Origin: an uncultured Campylobacter sp.
GTDB taxonomy: Bacteria; Campylobacterota; Campylobacteria; Campylobacterales; Campylobacteraceae
DNA: 64,000 bases
Assembly (NCBI RefSeq): GCF_938015785.1
Contig: NZ_CALLWC010000054.1
Coordinates: 1 to 64,000 of the forward strand
Direction: 5' to 3'
In this document: in pieces, positions 1 through 8,143 of the stretch
Layout: each line of letters begins with the position of its first letter
Position numbering within the stretch: the stretch's first letter is position 1
Translations under genes and position numbers: made by a program
Notes under the pieces: model-generated
Databases searched by the model: none
Told to the model about the DNA's origin: nothing
The model's input: the letters and a program-made list of their open reading frames with translations, nothing else

Positions 1-182
1 TCTTGACTATTATGTATCTTTTCTTTCCAAAATGGTATAGGCTTTTATTTTTATAATGCTGCAAAACTTTTCTTCTGTAAGGTATTCAAAGGATATTTCC
101 CTTTGCCGCCGCTATTGGAAAGCCAAAAGCAGCGGCTTTTTTACGCGATATGACCGAAAAGACTAGAAAGCAGGATATGTCA

Positions 183-637
183 TCATTTGTCATTTCTTCT
201 CAATGTAATAACTGCATGGCATATCAAGCCAAATACAAGAGAAAAACAGCCACCGCCAAATAGTGATGCTCCCCACCCTGCACCCGACATTGTCATAAAA
301 CCGCCAACAAAGAAAATACCAATGCCAAGAAATATCCCGACACCATAAAAAAGTCCAATTGCCATATCATACTTATTAAATTGTCGTTTCTCTTTTTTTC
401 ACATGTTTCCATTTTTGTTATTACCTCCTTCGCAAAATCGTCCATGTGGACTCCAAAAAGAAAACAAATTTTTTTCAACGTATTTAAATCGGGTTCATTA
501 ACATCTCTCTCCCAATTCGATAGCGCCTGCCGGGTAACATTCAATTTCCCAGCCAGTTCTTCCTGTGTCATTCCCGATTGTGTTCGCAGATGACGTATTT
601 GCTTTCCTGTTGTAATATCCGTCTGTTTCTGGTTCAA
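183..637 (-). pseudogene. XRE-family regulator with membrane tail, frameshifted
   Basis: The first part (637 down to about 400) encodes an XRE/Cro helix-turn-helix of about 65 residues with the typical TRQALSNWERD recognition helix. It begins at a TTG preceded by GGAGG. The second part, in another frame (365 down to 183), encodes two hydrophobic segments rich in Gly and Phe. The two frames meet at a run of seven A on the coding strand (393-399 on the plus strand). One extra A would join them as ...CEKKEKRQFNKYD..., giving a protein of about 150 residues with an N-terminal HTH and C-terminal membrane helices. I infer a one-base deletion, a sequencing slip, or phase variation. The gene lies just downstream of the tetracycline gene on the same strand and has Firmicutes-type translation signals, so it belongs to the imported segment. 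Confidence 0.7.
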
Positions 638-718
638 AATGGTTCCTCCTCTCTGATGCTGATTTTATCAATGATATTTCGCAATAGCCAGCAATGAACG
701 TTTGCATTGCGCAAGATG

Positions 719-2638
719 TTACATTATCTTCTGAAACATATGCCGGATCTTGTCTAAACGGCTGTTCGGGCGGCGTGGCTGAAACACAGGCTCGCCGGAA
801 GTTTCCTGATACCCTTTTAATTCTGTAATGCAGACACTTCTTCCATTTGTATAAAAATTCAAATCATTTCTATATTCACCAATACAACGGGCAGGGATTT
901 CCCCCTTAAAAATAACTTCATCTTTTTCAAGTCTGGTTGATTCAATGATTGCGCAATACTTTGGTGCGTCATTATAAGCCCGTGAAAGATATTCCTGCGG
1001 TGCAAAAAGGGTAAAGGAAAGGTATGGTTCCAACAGTTGTGTTCCTGCTTTTTTCAATGCCTGCTCCAACACGACAGGCGCAAGAAAACGAAAATCAGCG
1101 GGGGTGCTGACCGGGCTGTAATAAACTCCATAATCAAAACAAATTTGGCAGTCTGTCACTCCCCAGCCATATAAGCCCTGCTCCATTCCATAACGCACAC
1201 CCTCCATGACGGCATTTTGAAAACTTTGGTTTAAATAGCCGAGAGATACCTCGCTTTTATATTGTGTTCCGCTTCCAACAGGAAGCGGTGTTACAGTCAA
1301 ACCAATAGATGCCCAAAACGGATTCGGCGGCACTTCAATATGAATCGTGTAGCTCGCTTTTTTTTGCGGTCTTTCCAGATAAATAACCGAAGGCTCTTTC
1401 ATAGCCACGCCCACATGATATTTTTCTTCTAATAGCGAACAAATAACTTCTAACTGTACTTTTCCCAAAAAAGATAATATAATCTCATGTGTAACAGTAT
1501 CAATGTCAAAATGCAAAAGAGGGTCTGTATCAGCAATCTCTGTGAGGGCATTTAACAGGGCTTCCCTTTGCTCCGGCTTTTGCGGCTCTACCGTTGTCCG
1601 AAGTAATGGCATGGGATTATCAATCCGTGTTTTGTGAGGCAGGAGTTTTTCATTTCCCAGAATGTCGTTCAGTTTCAAAGTATCATCAGCTAAAATAACA
1701 ATTTCTCCCGGACAGGCATGGTCAACCGGGACGATTTCACCATTTGACGGAATACACATTTCTGTAATCTTTATTTTTTCCTTTTTTGACAGCAGCAGGG
1801 TATCCCGTAAATGGAGCGTCCCATGATACAGGCGTAAATAAGAAAGCCGTTTTTTCCGCTCTGTATACTCAACCTTAAAAACATATCCACATAATTCAGA
1901 CTGAATATCGTCTGTTTCTGTAATGAAAGTTTCTGTAATCGCTTCAATCAGTTTTTCTGTTCCTAAATTGTCTTTTGCACTCCCATGATAAACAGGAAAC
2001 AAAGAGCAGCATCTGGTTCTTTTGCACTTTTCATATTGTAATTCCTGTATATCCAAAGAATCCTCTGCAACATATCGTTCTAATAGTTCATCGCTTCCGG
2101 AAATAATCATATCCCATTTGTCCAAATCAGAAATATCGGTCATGGTTATCTTTGGCGACAGGGAAACCTCCTGCATGACAATCATATCACTGGTAAGTTT
2201 ATCTTTAATGCTTTGGTAAACACGCCGCAGGTCGATCCCATTTTGGTCTATCTTATTTATAAAGATAATTGTCGGAATGTCCATTTTCTGAAGCGCATGG
2301 AATAATATACGGGTTTGTGCCTGTACGCCGTCTTTTGCCGAAATGACTAAAACAGCTCCGTCAAGGACAGATAAAGAGCGGTATGCTTCGGTTAAAAAAT
2401 CCATATGACCGGGAGTGTCCACGATATTGATTTTATAATCATTCCAGCAAAAAGAAGTAACCGCTGTCTGAATGGTAATTCCGCGCTGCCGTTCCAAAAT
2501 CATAGTGTCTGTTCTTGTAGTTCCTTTATCCACGTTTCCTTGTTCCGCAATCGCTCCACTGGTGTACAGCAGGCTTTCCGTCAATGTTGTTTTTCCTGCG
2601 TCTACATGGGCGAGAATTCCAATATTGATTATTTTCAT
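719..2638 (-). CDS. tet(32): Tetracycline resistance ribosomal protection protein, Tet(32)-like
   Basis: A 639-residue translation-factor GTPase of the Tet(M)/Tet(O) class. Such proteins bind the ribosome like EF-G and dislodge tetracycline. The G1 loop AHVDAGKTT (residues 10-18), DTPGH and NKID motifs are intact, and the C-terminal half has the class signature stretches SLGYLNQSFQNAVMEG and YSPVSTPADF. The N-terminal third differs from Tet(M), Tet(O) and Tet(W), and I recall it as characteristic of Tet(32). The middle matches the tet(32) segment known from mosaic tet(O/32/O) genes. That assignment is from memory; a database comparison is needed to exclude a mosaic. The start has a strong AAAGGAGG site, and the gene is preceded by an attenuation leader. 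Its RAATTY content is at chance level, unlike the host genes, which supports recent import. Confidence 0.85.
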   Translation of the reverse strand: MKIINIGILAHVDAGKTTLTESLLYTSGAIAEQGNVDKGTTRTDTMILERQRGITIQTAVTSFCWNDYKINIVDTPGHMDFLTEAYRSLSVLDGAVLVISAKDGVQAQTRILFHALQKMDIPTIIFINKIDQNGIDLRRVYQSIKDKLTSDMIVMQEVSLSPKITMTDISDLDKWDMIISGSDELLERYVAEDSLDIQELQYEKCKRTRCCSLFPVYHGSAKDNLGTEKLIEAITETFITETDDIQSELCGYVFKVEYTERKKRLSYLRLYHGTLHLRDTLLLSKKEKIKITEMCIPSNGEIVPVDHACPGEIVILADDTLKLNDILGNEKLLPHKTRIDNPMPLLRTTVEPQKPEQREALLNALTEIADTDPLLHFDIDTVTHEIILSFLGKVQLEVICSLLEEKYHVGVAMKEPSVIYLERPQKKASYTIHIEVPPNPFWASIGLTVTPLPVGSGTQYKSEVSLGYLNQSFQNAVMEGVRYGMEQGLYGWGVTDCQICFDYGVYYSPVSTPADFRFLAPVVLEQALKKAGTQLLEPYLSFTLFAPQEYLSRAYNDAPKYCAIIESTRLEKDEVIFKGEIPARCIGEYRNDLNFYTNGRSVCITELKGYQETSGEPVFQPRRPNSRLDKIRHMFQKIM

Positions 2639-2671
2639 GTGATTGTCCTCCTTTTACAGCCCCAAAAGGGC

Positions 2672-2713
2672 ATAAAAATCCCCAGCAGTAAAATACTTTT
2701 ACCACTGGGGATT
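2672..2713 (-). terminator. Attenuator terminator upstream of tet(32)
   Basis: On the minus strand AATCCCCAG pairs with CTGGGGATT, with an inner GTAAAA / TTTTAC stem, and a T run follows (plus-strand 2672-2678). It lies just before the tet ribosome-binding site. This is the transcription attenuator layout known upstream of tet(M) in Tn916-type elements. Confidence 0.85.
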
Positions 2714-2743
2714 ATAATTTGCGGACATACACATATACAGCAT
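2699..2743 (-). CDS. Second leader peptide of the tet attenuator
   Basis: A 14-codon frame, MLYMCMSANYNPQW, whose end runs into the 5' arm of the attenuator hairpin. Ribosomes translating it would cover that arm and prevent termination. Tn916 tet(M) has a leader at the same place that also starts with ML and is Met-rich. An AGGTG lies just upstream of its ATG. Confidence 0.55.
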   Translation of the reverse strand: MLYMCMSANYNPQW

Positions 2744-2879
2744 ACACCTGTTTGTGATTGCTGTTTTTCGGATATGTCAAAATTGATAAGGCAAAAGTAT
2801 TCTTAAATTGGGTACAAAAAACCAAGCCCCCACAAAAGGGACTATCATAATCCTTTGTTCCCACTATTTGATTATAGTT

Positions 2880-2903
2880 TTATTTAAGAATACCTTGCCG
2901 CAT
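2880..2903 (-). CDS. Short upstream leader peptide MRQGILK
   Basis: A seven-codon frame with a good AAAGGAG site. The same peptide opens the tet(M) leader as I remember it. Its coding sequence pairs with the segment at 2791-2808 (GTATTCTTAAAT against ATTTAAGAATAC), giving the alternative hairpin of the attenuator. Confidence 0.6.
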   Translation of the reverse strand: MRQGILK

Positions 2904-2932
2904 ATTTTTTACTCCTTTTTTGGAATGATGCT

Positions 2933-2941
2933 ATTATATCA
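2933..2941 (-). promoter_or_regulatory. Extended -10 promoter of the tet leader
   Basis: On the minus strand TGATATAAT is an extended -10 box (TGn plus TATAAT) about 30 bases before the first leader start codon. No clear -35 is seen. Confidence 0.6.
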
Positions 2942-3000
2942 CATTAGTTTTAGGAAAGAAAGTACCTAAAAGAAATTTTTCTTCCCCTTATATGTAACAA

Positions 3001-3243
3001 TCATACCGACTTTCTGGCGTTCAGAATGGTTTCTGCTGTCTGCTGTGGTGTTTGGTTGGAATTGTCCAGCCAAAAGCCGATCCGTGGTGTTGTCTGCATA
3101 AATGTATCGTATAAGGTTTCAACCGTAAAGCCGGAATAGCCTGTTTTCTCCCTGTATCGTTCCCTTCCTTTTATTGTTTCCACATCTGGACAAAGAACGA
3201 CAACCTCAACAGGGTATTTATGCGGCACAAAAAATATGTACAT
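3001..3243 (-). pseudogene. C-terminal remnant of a P-loop kinase-like protein
   Basis: Eighty residues that read like the end of a small nucleotide or zeta-toxin type kinase (FVPHKYPVEVVVLCPD, then a stretch with GRERYREKTG and a C-terminal QTAETIL helix). There is no P-loop, and an in-frame TGA lies a few codons before the only ATG, so the N-terminal part is missing. It sits upstream of the tet promoter on the same strand and ends where Campylobacter-like RAATTY-bearing sequence begins, so it probably marks the edge of the imported DNA. The family call is tentative. Confidence 0.5.
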
Positions 3244-3511
3244 GTAACTAATTCAACACATTTATAATTTGAATAGGGACATTATAGCATTTACTAAATA
3301 CAAATTCAATGTATACGGAAATAAAGATATAAGGAGTGGGAAGGATTCCGCCGTAGTCGGCATTGTAGGAAAATCCAAAAGTTTAGATTTTCCCACAATG
3401 CTTATCTTTTGGTCTTTGGTTCGGAATAGTGTAGTGCTGGCGGTCTATCTCTTGTTTTCGGTTGCTTGCTTCCTTACCGTACATGAGCATTTAATGCCAG
3501 TTTCTAGTATA

Positions 3512-3570
3512 TTTATCAACATTTTTAGTATGTTGATAAACTTACTTAGCAAGCTCGGTCCGAGCTTGCT
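3512..3570. repeat. Two adjacent perfect inverted repeats, possible oriT or terminator
   Basis: TTTATCAACA (3512-3521) pairs with TGTTGATAAA (3531-3540). Immediately after, AGCAAGCTCGG (3548-3558) pairs with CCGAGCTTGCT (3560-3570) around one base. Paired hairpins of this kind occur at transfer origins and at element ends. No T run follows the second one, so a plain terminator is less likely. Confidence 0.5.
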
Positions 3571-4041
3571 GTAAGGTCTTAGCCAGACGGGCAAAATTTT
3601 TATTTACAAAGATACAACCTAAACAAAACTTTATCCATTAAAAATGACATTTGCCGATAAAAGGTCTAAGTTTTTGCTTAAGATAAATATTACTTTAATA
3701 CATGCAAAAACCTCTCTCAAAATTTTACTCATAAAATTTCTTTCTCCCAAAATAACAATCCATACCCATAAAATGCTAAAATAGCAAGCAAAATATAAAT
3801 GGCTAAATTTACAAATGCTAGAGAGCGACCTTTGAGAGTTGGCGGAGTTTTTGCGCCCAGGGTCAAACCTCACATCGTATCAATACTACGTGCCAATGCT
3901 TGGTCTTATCTTTTTGCGATACGCTCTGGGGCGAGCTACCTGAGTGTTATGATGATATAAGTATCTCGGCGTGCAGATAGAAAATTTATGAGTATGTCTA
4001 TATGAGATATAGGAGTGTTGCGTAGGATATACCGCAAGTTT

Positions 4042-4092
4042 GTAAGCAAGCCAGTGTAAATTTACTTGGTAAAATTTACACGGCTAGCTTAC
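4042..4092. repeat. 51-base imperfect inverted repeat downstream of the relaxase gene
   Basis: GTAAGC-AGCC-GTGTAAATTT-AC on the left pairs with its complement on the right, with two or three mismatches and a short loop. It lies just 3' of the relaxase stop codon (minus strand), so it could end that transcript or act as a recognition site of the element. Confidence 0.5.
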
Positions 4093-4144
4093 TTTGGTGG
4101 CTTAAATTTATAGATTACGCATTGTAAATTTTAAAGAATGCTTA

Positions 4145-5560
4145 CTACCCCATCTCCATCAATGCATCATCTTTTGTAAATTTACCACTCAACTCTGGCA
4201 TCTCATTTACTATTATCTCTTTTAGCTCAGGATCGGTGCTTGCTATTTCAAGTAAAAGACCTAAGCTTTTGTCATTAAAGTCTCTTAGCCTGATATTTTC
4301 TTTTTGCAAGCTTTTGCTTTTACGTGCTAGAGATTGATTTTCTCTATTCTTACTCTCTATCAATGCATTTTGTTCATCTATCTTTGTTTGCTGATTAGTA
4401 TGTGCTTTTACTCTATTTTTAAGAAGCATTATCTCTTTGTCTTGCTCAGCTTGAATCTCTTTTAAATCATCTAGCTCTTTTTCTAGCTGCTCTTTTTCTT
4501 TTAAGACTTCTAAGCTTTTCTTTTTATCTTCCTCTATGATCTTGTTTTGTTCTGTTACTTGCCCATCAAGAAGTTCTACCTTTTCTTTTAGCTGCTCATC
4601 AGATGTGATGGTTATGCTTTCTTGCATTTGTTCAAAAACAGAATTTCTAAGACCTACTATTAAAGCTCTTTTTTCATTTGGCTCTAACCTAAAGTACTCG
4701 TCGCCCAACAAAGGCTCTTTCTTTTGCATATACTTATTTGCTTCCGCTTCTATAAGCTTTTGAATTTTCTCTTTTAACTCTTTCTCGCTCTTATATTCAC
4801 TTGCTATTTGGTGCATTTGGGTTAAATTCTTGTGTCTATTTTTACTTGGCTTACCACGAAGTACCTGACCTTCAAATGCCTCTGCACCCATATCTTGCAG
4901 CTCTTGGCCAAATTTTGCTGTTTGTGTCCTGCCACTAAATCTCAAATTTGCATGTTTTTCAAAGTTGTAGTTTGTAAAGATGATGTGATAGTGCTTGGTC
5001 TTCTCATCATTATGCTCAGCCACAAGCAGACACTTTGCGCCATACTTCGCGCAGTATGCGTTTACAAATCTCATTACTCTATCCATATGTATGTTTTCAT
5101 TTATAAATTTTGACTCTTCGTCGTTTAGCCCTTCTTTTGGATCTTTCTCTCTGTCTGTACCAAATGTGATGATGACTTCACAAAAACTAGCCATATCTTT
5201 GCGCCAAGTTCTACGTATAACTATATCTTTACCTTGTCGTTTTTGTGTATAGGACTGCGCGGCATAGTCTTCTTTAAAGCTATCCTGAAAGCCTTTAAGT
5301 AATTTCTTTACAAAAGCCATATTATGTAACTCATCATCTTTGCTGTTAGCATCTCTCATATTGCCATTGCCATTAAATTCACTTAAGAGCTTGTAGCGAT
5401 TAATAGTGGTTGGATTCTTGTTGAGATACTTTATATGCTCAGTTTGATTTTTCTCACGGCACGCATGTGCAAATCTACCTATGGCTCTACCATATGTTAA
5501 AAAACCTGACCTCACATTTATGACTAGGCTGTGATCATTTACTATATATGCATTAGCCAT
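4145..5560 (-). CDS. MobV-family relaxase (Mob_Pre)
   Basis: A 471-residue mobilization protein. Residues 183-192 are HNDEKTKHYH, the metal-binding HxDExxxHxH motif of MobV / plasmid recombination enzymes, which nick one strand at oriT and lead it into conjugation. The C-terminal part (about 320-430) is a long Lys/Glu/Gln-rich coiled coil, usual for MobV. The start is supported by AGGTG seven bases upstream. No replication gene, integrase or coupling protein is visible, so it would rely on a helper system. Codon use and RAATTY frequency are Campylobacter-like, unlike the tet gene, so the relaxase backbone and the resistance cassette probably have different histories. Confidence 0.85.
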   Translation of the reverse strand: MANAYIVNDHSLVINVRSGFLTYGRAIGRFAHACREKNQTEHIKYLNKNPTTINRYKLLSEFNGNGNMRDANSKDDELHNMAFVKKLLKGFQDSFKEDYAAQSYTQKRQGKDIVIRRTWRKDMASFCEVIITFGTDREKDPKEGLNDEESKFINENIHMDRVMRFVNAYCAKYGAKCLLVAEHNDEKTKHYHIIFTNYNFEKHANLRFSGRTQTAKFGQELQDMGAEAFEGQVLRGKPSKNRHKNLTQMHQIASEYKSEKELKEKIQKLIEAEANKYMQKKEPLLGDEYFRLEPNEKRALIVGLRNSVFEQMQESITITSDEQLKEKVELLDGQVTEQNKIIEEDKKKSLEVLKEKEQLEKELDDLKEIQAEQDKEIMLLKNRVKAHTNQQTKIDEQNALIESKNRENQSLARKSKSLQKENIRLRDFNDKSLGLLLEIASTDPELKEIIVNEMPELSGKFTKDDALMEMG

Positions 5561-5595
5561 GGCAAATCACCTCACTATATGAACTTTCTTTCGTG

Positions 5596-5608
5596 CTAGC
5601 GGTGCTAG
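5596..5608 (-). repeat. Small inverted repeat upstream of the relaxase, candidate nick region
   Basis: CTAGC-GGT-GCTAG lies about 40 bases before the relaxase start. MobV transfer origins usually lie directly upstream of the mob gene and contain a small hairpin with the nick nearby. Position and structure fit; the nick site itself is not identifiable. Confidence 0.35.
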
Positions 5609-5803
5609 TTACTATTAATGAAAATTTTTTCATTTTTATCCTTTTAAAAGATATTTATAGTAATTACACCAATTTTGAAAAAAATCTGCGCTGGAAATGC
5701 AAATTTTTGTAAAAAAGTTTATTTTTTAAGAAAGAAAAGTTAAGAATATTAAAATGATAGATGTTGAAAGTGCGTATTTAAAGGAGTTTGAGATAAAAAG
5801 ATT

Positions 5804-5825
5804 ATCCGCCCCGAGTGAGGCGGAT
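5804..5825 (-). terminator. Terminator of the cytochrome / flavoprotein operon
   Basis: On the minus strand ATCCGCC pairs with GGCGGAT, and TAATCTTTTT follows. It lies 15 bases after the cytochrome stop codon. Confidence 0.7.
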
Positions 5826-5840
5826 TTGTCAAGTAGGAGA

Positions 5841-6368
5841 TTATTTTTTGCTAGGTGGATACATCTTCCAGCTGCTATCTACTTTCCAGTCTATCGGGTG
5901 GCAAGACATACAAGTATTTAGCTTTTGCGGATGATGCACGGCGTGGCATGACTGACACTGAAGCATTTCGTTGTCTCTATTATGGACACCATTATGCGGG
6001 TTAGACAAACCATAGTTTGCGGTCTTTTTTCTGATCTCATCTACCTTGTGACAGCTTGTACATTGTTGGTTTGTAAATCCTCTTTGTTTTGTTGGCATCT
6101 CAAAATCGCCCATCGCATACATCCTGACCTCGTTTAGTTGCTCGCCTATGGTTGGTGTATGGCAATCGTGGCATGTTACGTTTGCATCATTGTGCTTTTT
6201 GGCTAGCAAATTTCCTTTTGTATAAGAGTCGTACTCTGGCTGCATGTTGTGACACAAGATACAAAATTCAGCCTTGTGGCTAGCAGCCTCTATTTGGTGA
6301 AACGCTATAAAGCCCACGATAGCAGCTACTATTAGTCCTATTATCGTATATTTTTTTCTATTGCTCAT
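5841..6368 (-). CDS. Pentaheme membrane-anchored cytochrome c (NapC/NrfH-like or FccC-like)
   Basis: 175 residues starting MSNRKKY: one N-terminal membrane anchor (about 7-25), then five CXXCH heme sites (CILCH, CHDCH, CTSCH, CQSCH, CMSCH). Proteins of this kind take electrons from menaquinol and pass them to a periplasmic reductase. The ATG overlaps the flavoprotein stop codon as ATGA, so the two are translationally coupled and the cytochrome is the likely electron donor. A further in-frame ATG upstream would only extend it into the flavoprotein gene. NapC/NrfH proteins usually have four hemes, so five suggests a family specific to these flavocytochrome systems. Confidence 0.85.
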   Translation of the reverse strand: MSNRKKYTIIGLIVAAIVGFIAFHQIEAASHKAEFCILCHNMQPEYDSYTKGNLLAKKHNDANVTCHDCHTPTIGEQLNEVRMYAMGDFEMPTKQRGFTNQQCTSCHKVDEIRKKTANYGLSNPHNGVHNRDNEMLQCQSCHAVHHPQKLNTCMSCHPIDWKVDSSWKMYPPSKK

Positions 6369-8122
6369 GCTTGTACTCCTTTTGCGTTTGCCGCAGCCTG
6401 ATAGCCTGCTAAGCGTCCGTAGCATAGGCATGTTCCGTGGCTAGTGCCGGCTAAAACTACTGGATAATCTCCCAAAAAGCGTCCGCCCATAACGTTACCG
6501 CAGGCATAAAGTCCAGAAATTTCGTTATAGTCGGTATCCAGCACGTTTGCAGTGCTTGGCTCAACGGTAAAGCCACCCATTACGACCAGGCTCGCACCTA
6601 CTCCCATTTTGCCAGCATAAAACGGCGCATGGCGGACTGGAAACATCCTCTTAGCGGTCTTACCAAAGTCATCATCATAGCCTTTGTCGCATAGCTCGTT
6701 GTAGCGTTTTATGGTCGCCAAAAACTGTGTTTGCGCCTTTTTGTTATCAGGGTAGAGCTTACTAGCAAGCTCTTCAATGGTGTTTGCTTTTATGACATCA
6801 GGCATCTCTTCAATATCTTTTACCGATATATATGATGTTTTGCCTATCGCCCACTGGCAGTCAGGTGGAAGCTTTGGATTATCTTCTACACAGTGGTTTA
6901 CACTGCCGTGTGATACGCCCATGAGGCCGACTTGCTCTGGAAATTTAGAGTCAAATACCTGCCAGCCAAAGCCTCCTGGTTGGCGAGAGAGCGGCTGAGT
7001 GACTTGCTGACCGCTTAGATCTTCATTTGTAAAGCGCTCTCCCTTTGCATTTGTTAGTAAAAACGCATCAACGCCAAGCGGTCCGCCAAGCGTGTGAGCG
7101 ACTGGTGCGTGCGGTCCGTCTTCTAGCTTTGCACCTATCCATGAGCCAAGCTTATGCCCGTCTCCCGTATTGGTCGGATTGTTTTTGTAGTCTCTGTTTG
7201 GAAACGGACAGAAGAAATTTGCCACCCACGGCACAAATGTCTTTACCATCTCAGGGTCATTCATATAATCGCCCGTAGCAAGTATCACCGACTTAGCATT
7301 TATCTTGATATATGAGCCATCAGCCATATTTTGCGCGATCGCTCCTTGCATTTTGCCAGTTGTTTTGTCGCGAAGAAGCTTTTTCGCACGAGTTTTAAAG
7401 ATATACTTTGCGCCTTGTTTTATAGACTTTTCATAAACTAGCTCCATCATCGGCTCTTGACTAGGTAAAAAGGACATAACAGTTGGATAGCTTGGGCTGT
7501 TTTCCTTACTTGGGTCGTATCCGGCCGGGAGTGGATAGTGCATAAGCATCAAATTTATCTTACTTCTATCAAGCTGCGTATCGGTCTCTTTCATAAAATG
7601 CACCGCAGGAGCAAGCTCTATCATCCAGTCAAAGTCCTCGCCGCTGTGATCCGCCCAGTAGTTCCACACTCGCTGATCGGCGCGGTAGCCCATCTGTTTT
7701 AAGTGTTCATTTATGGCCGCATTCTTGTCATATTTGATACCAAGCTCTCTTTGAAATTTATTGCCTAGAGTGCCGTACTGACCGCTTCTAACCTGAAAGC
7801 GACCGGCTTTTTCTAGGACGATAACCCTTGCGCCTTTTTCGCTAGCAGCGCGCGCAGCGTGAAGCCCTGAAACGCCAGCACCGATGATAAGCACGTCGGT
7901 TTCAAGCGTCTCTTTTATATCTTTGTCTGAAATTTCAGGCTCAACACCTAGCCATTTTGGCACATCAGGTGCTTTTGTGGTCTCCTTTTCTGGATGGATG
8001 AGGTGGTTATTTGGGTTATCACAGCCTGTTAGCAGCGCTGATCCTGCTGCAACTGAGCCAAGTGTGAGTGCGCCACTACGTTTTAAAAACGAGCGACGTG
8101 ATAGTTCGTTATTTTCTACCAT
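6365..8122 (-). CDS. Tat-exported FAD-dependent reductase, fumarate reductase-like
   Basis: 585 residues. Residues 9-14 (RRSFLK) form a twin-arginine signal, followed by LLTGC at 30-34, a lipobox, so it may be a Tat lipoprotein. The FAD-binding Rossmann motif GAGVSG is at 81-86 after DVLII, with the usual acidic residue at VLEKAG. The C-terminal active-site region GGRFLGDYPVVLAG...SHG differs from true fumarate reductases, so the substrate may be another enoate or a different alkene acid; this cannot be read from sequence. It has no heme domain of its own and relies on the coupled pentaheme cytochrome. Together with the porin upstream and the divergent two-component system it forms an anaerobic respiration locus. 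Confidence 0.8.
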   Translation of the reverse strand: MVENNELSRRSFLKRSGALTLGSVAAGSALLTGCDNPNNHLIHPEKETTKAPDVPKWLGVEPEISDKDIKETLETDVLIIGAGVSGLHAARAASEKGARVIVLEKAGRFQVRSGQYGTLGNKFQRELGIKYDKNAAINEHLKQMGYRADQRVWNYWADHSGEDFDWMIELAPAVHFMKETDTQLDRSKINLMLMHYPLPAGYDPSKENSPSYPTVMSFLPSQEPMMELVYEKSIKQGAKYIFKTRAKKLLRDKTTGKMQGAIAQNMADGSYIKINAKSVILATGDYMNDPEMVKTFVPWVANFFCPFPNRDYKNNPTNTGDGHKLGSWIGAKLEDGPHAPVAHTLGGPLGVDAFLLTNAKGERFTNEDLSGQQVTQPLSRQPGGFGWQVFDSKFPEQVGLMGVSHGSVNHCVEDNPKLPPDCQWAIGKTSYISVKDIEEMPDVIKANTIEELASKLYPDNKKAQTQFLATIKRYNELCDKGYDDDFGKTAKRMFPVRHAPFYAGKMGVGASLVVMGGFTVEPSTANVLDTDYNEISGLYACGNVMGGRFLGDYPVVLAGTSHGTCLCYGRLAGYQAAANAKGVQA

Positions 8123-8143
8123 TTTATACTCCTTGTTTCAAAT

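Larger units (their letters stand above)
3244..4144. other. Non-coding junction between tet segment and relaxase
   Basis: About 900 bases with no convincing gene; the short frames here lack homology I recognise and ribosome-binding sites. It contains two adjacent perfect inverted repeats (3512-3570), a long hairpin (4042-4092), and from about 3600 on the RAATTY-rich texture of the host. It probably holds the junction of the imported resistance DNA with a Campylobacter mobilizable backbone. Confidence 0.5.

Noticed and set aside
3269..3574. Plus-strand frame of 101 codons with hydrophobic stretch
   Set aside because: No ribosome-binding site, crosses two perfect hairpins, no family resemblance; treated as non-coding.
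3840..4040. rRNA or structured RNA fragment beside the relaxase gene
   Set aside because: Balanced composition looked RNA-like but I could match no rRNA, tmRNA, SRP or RNase P core.
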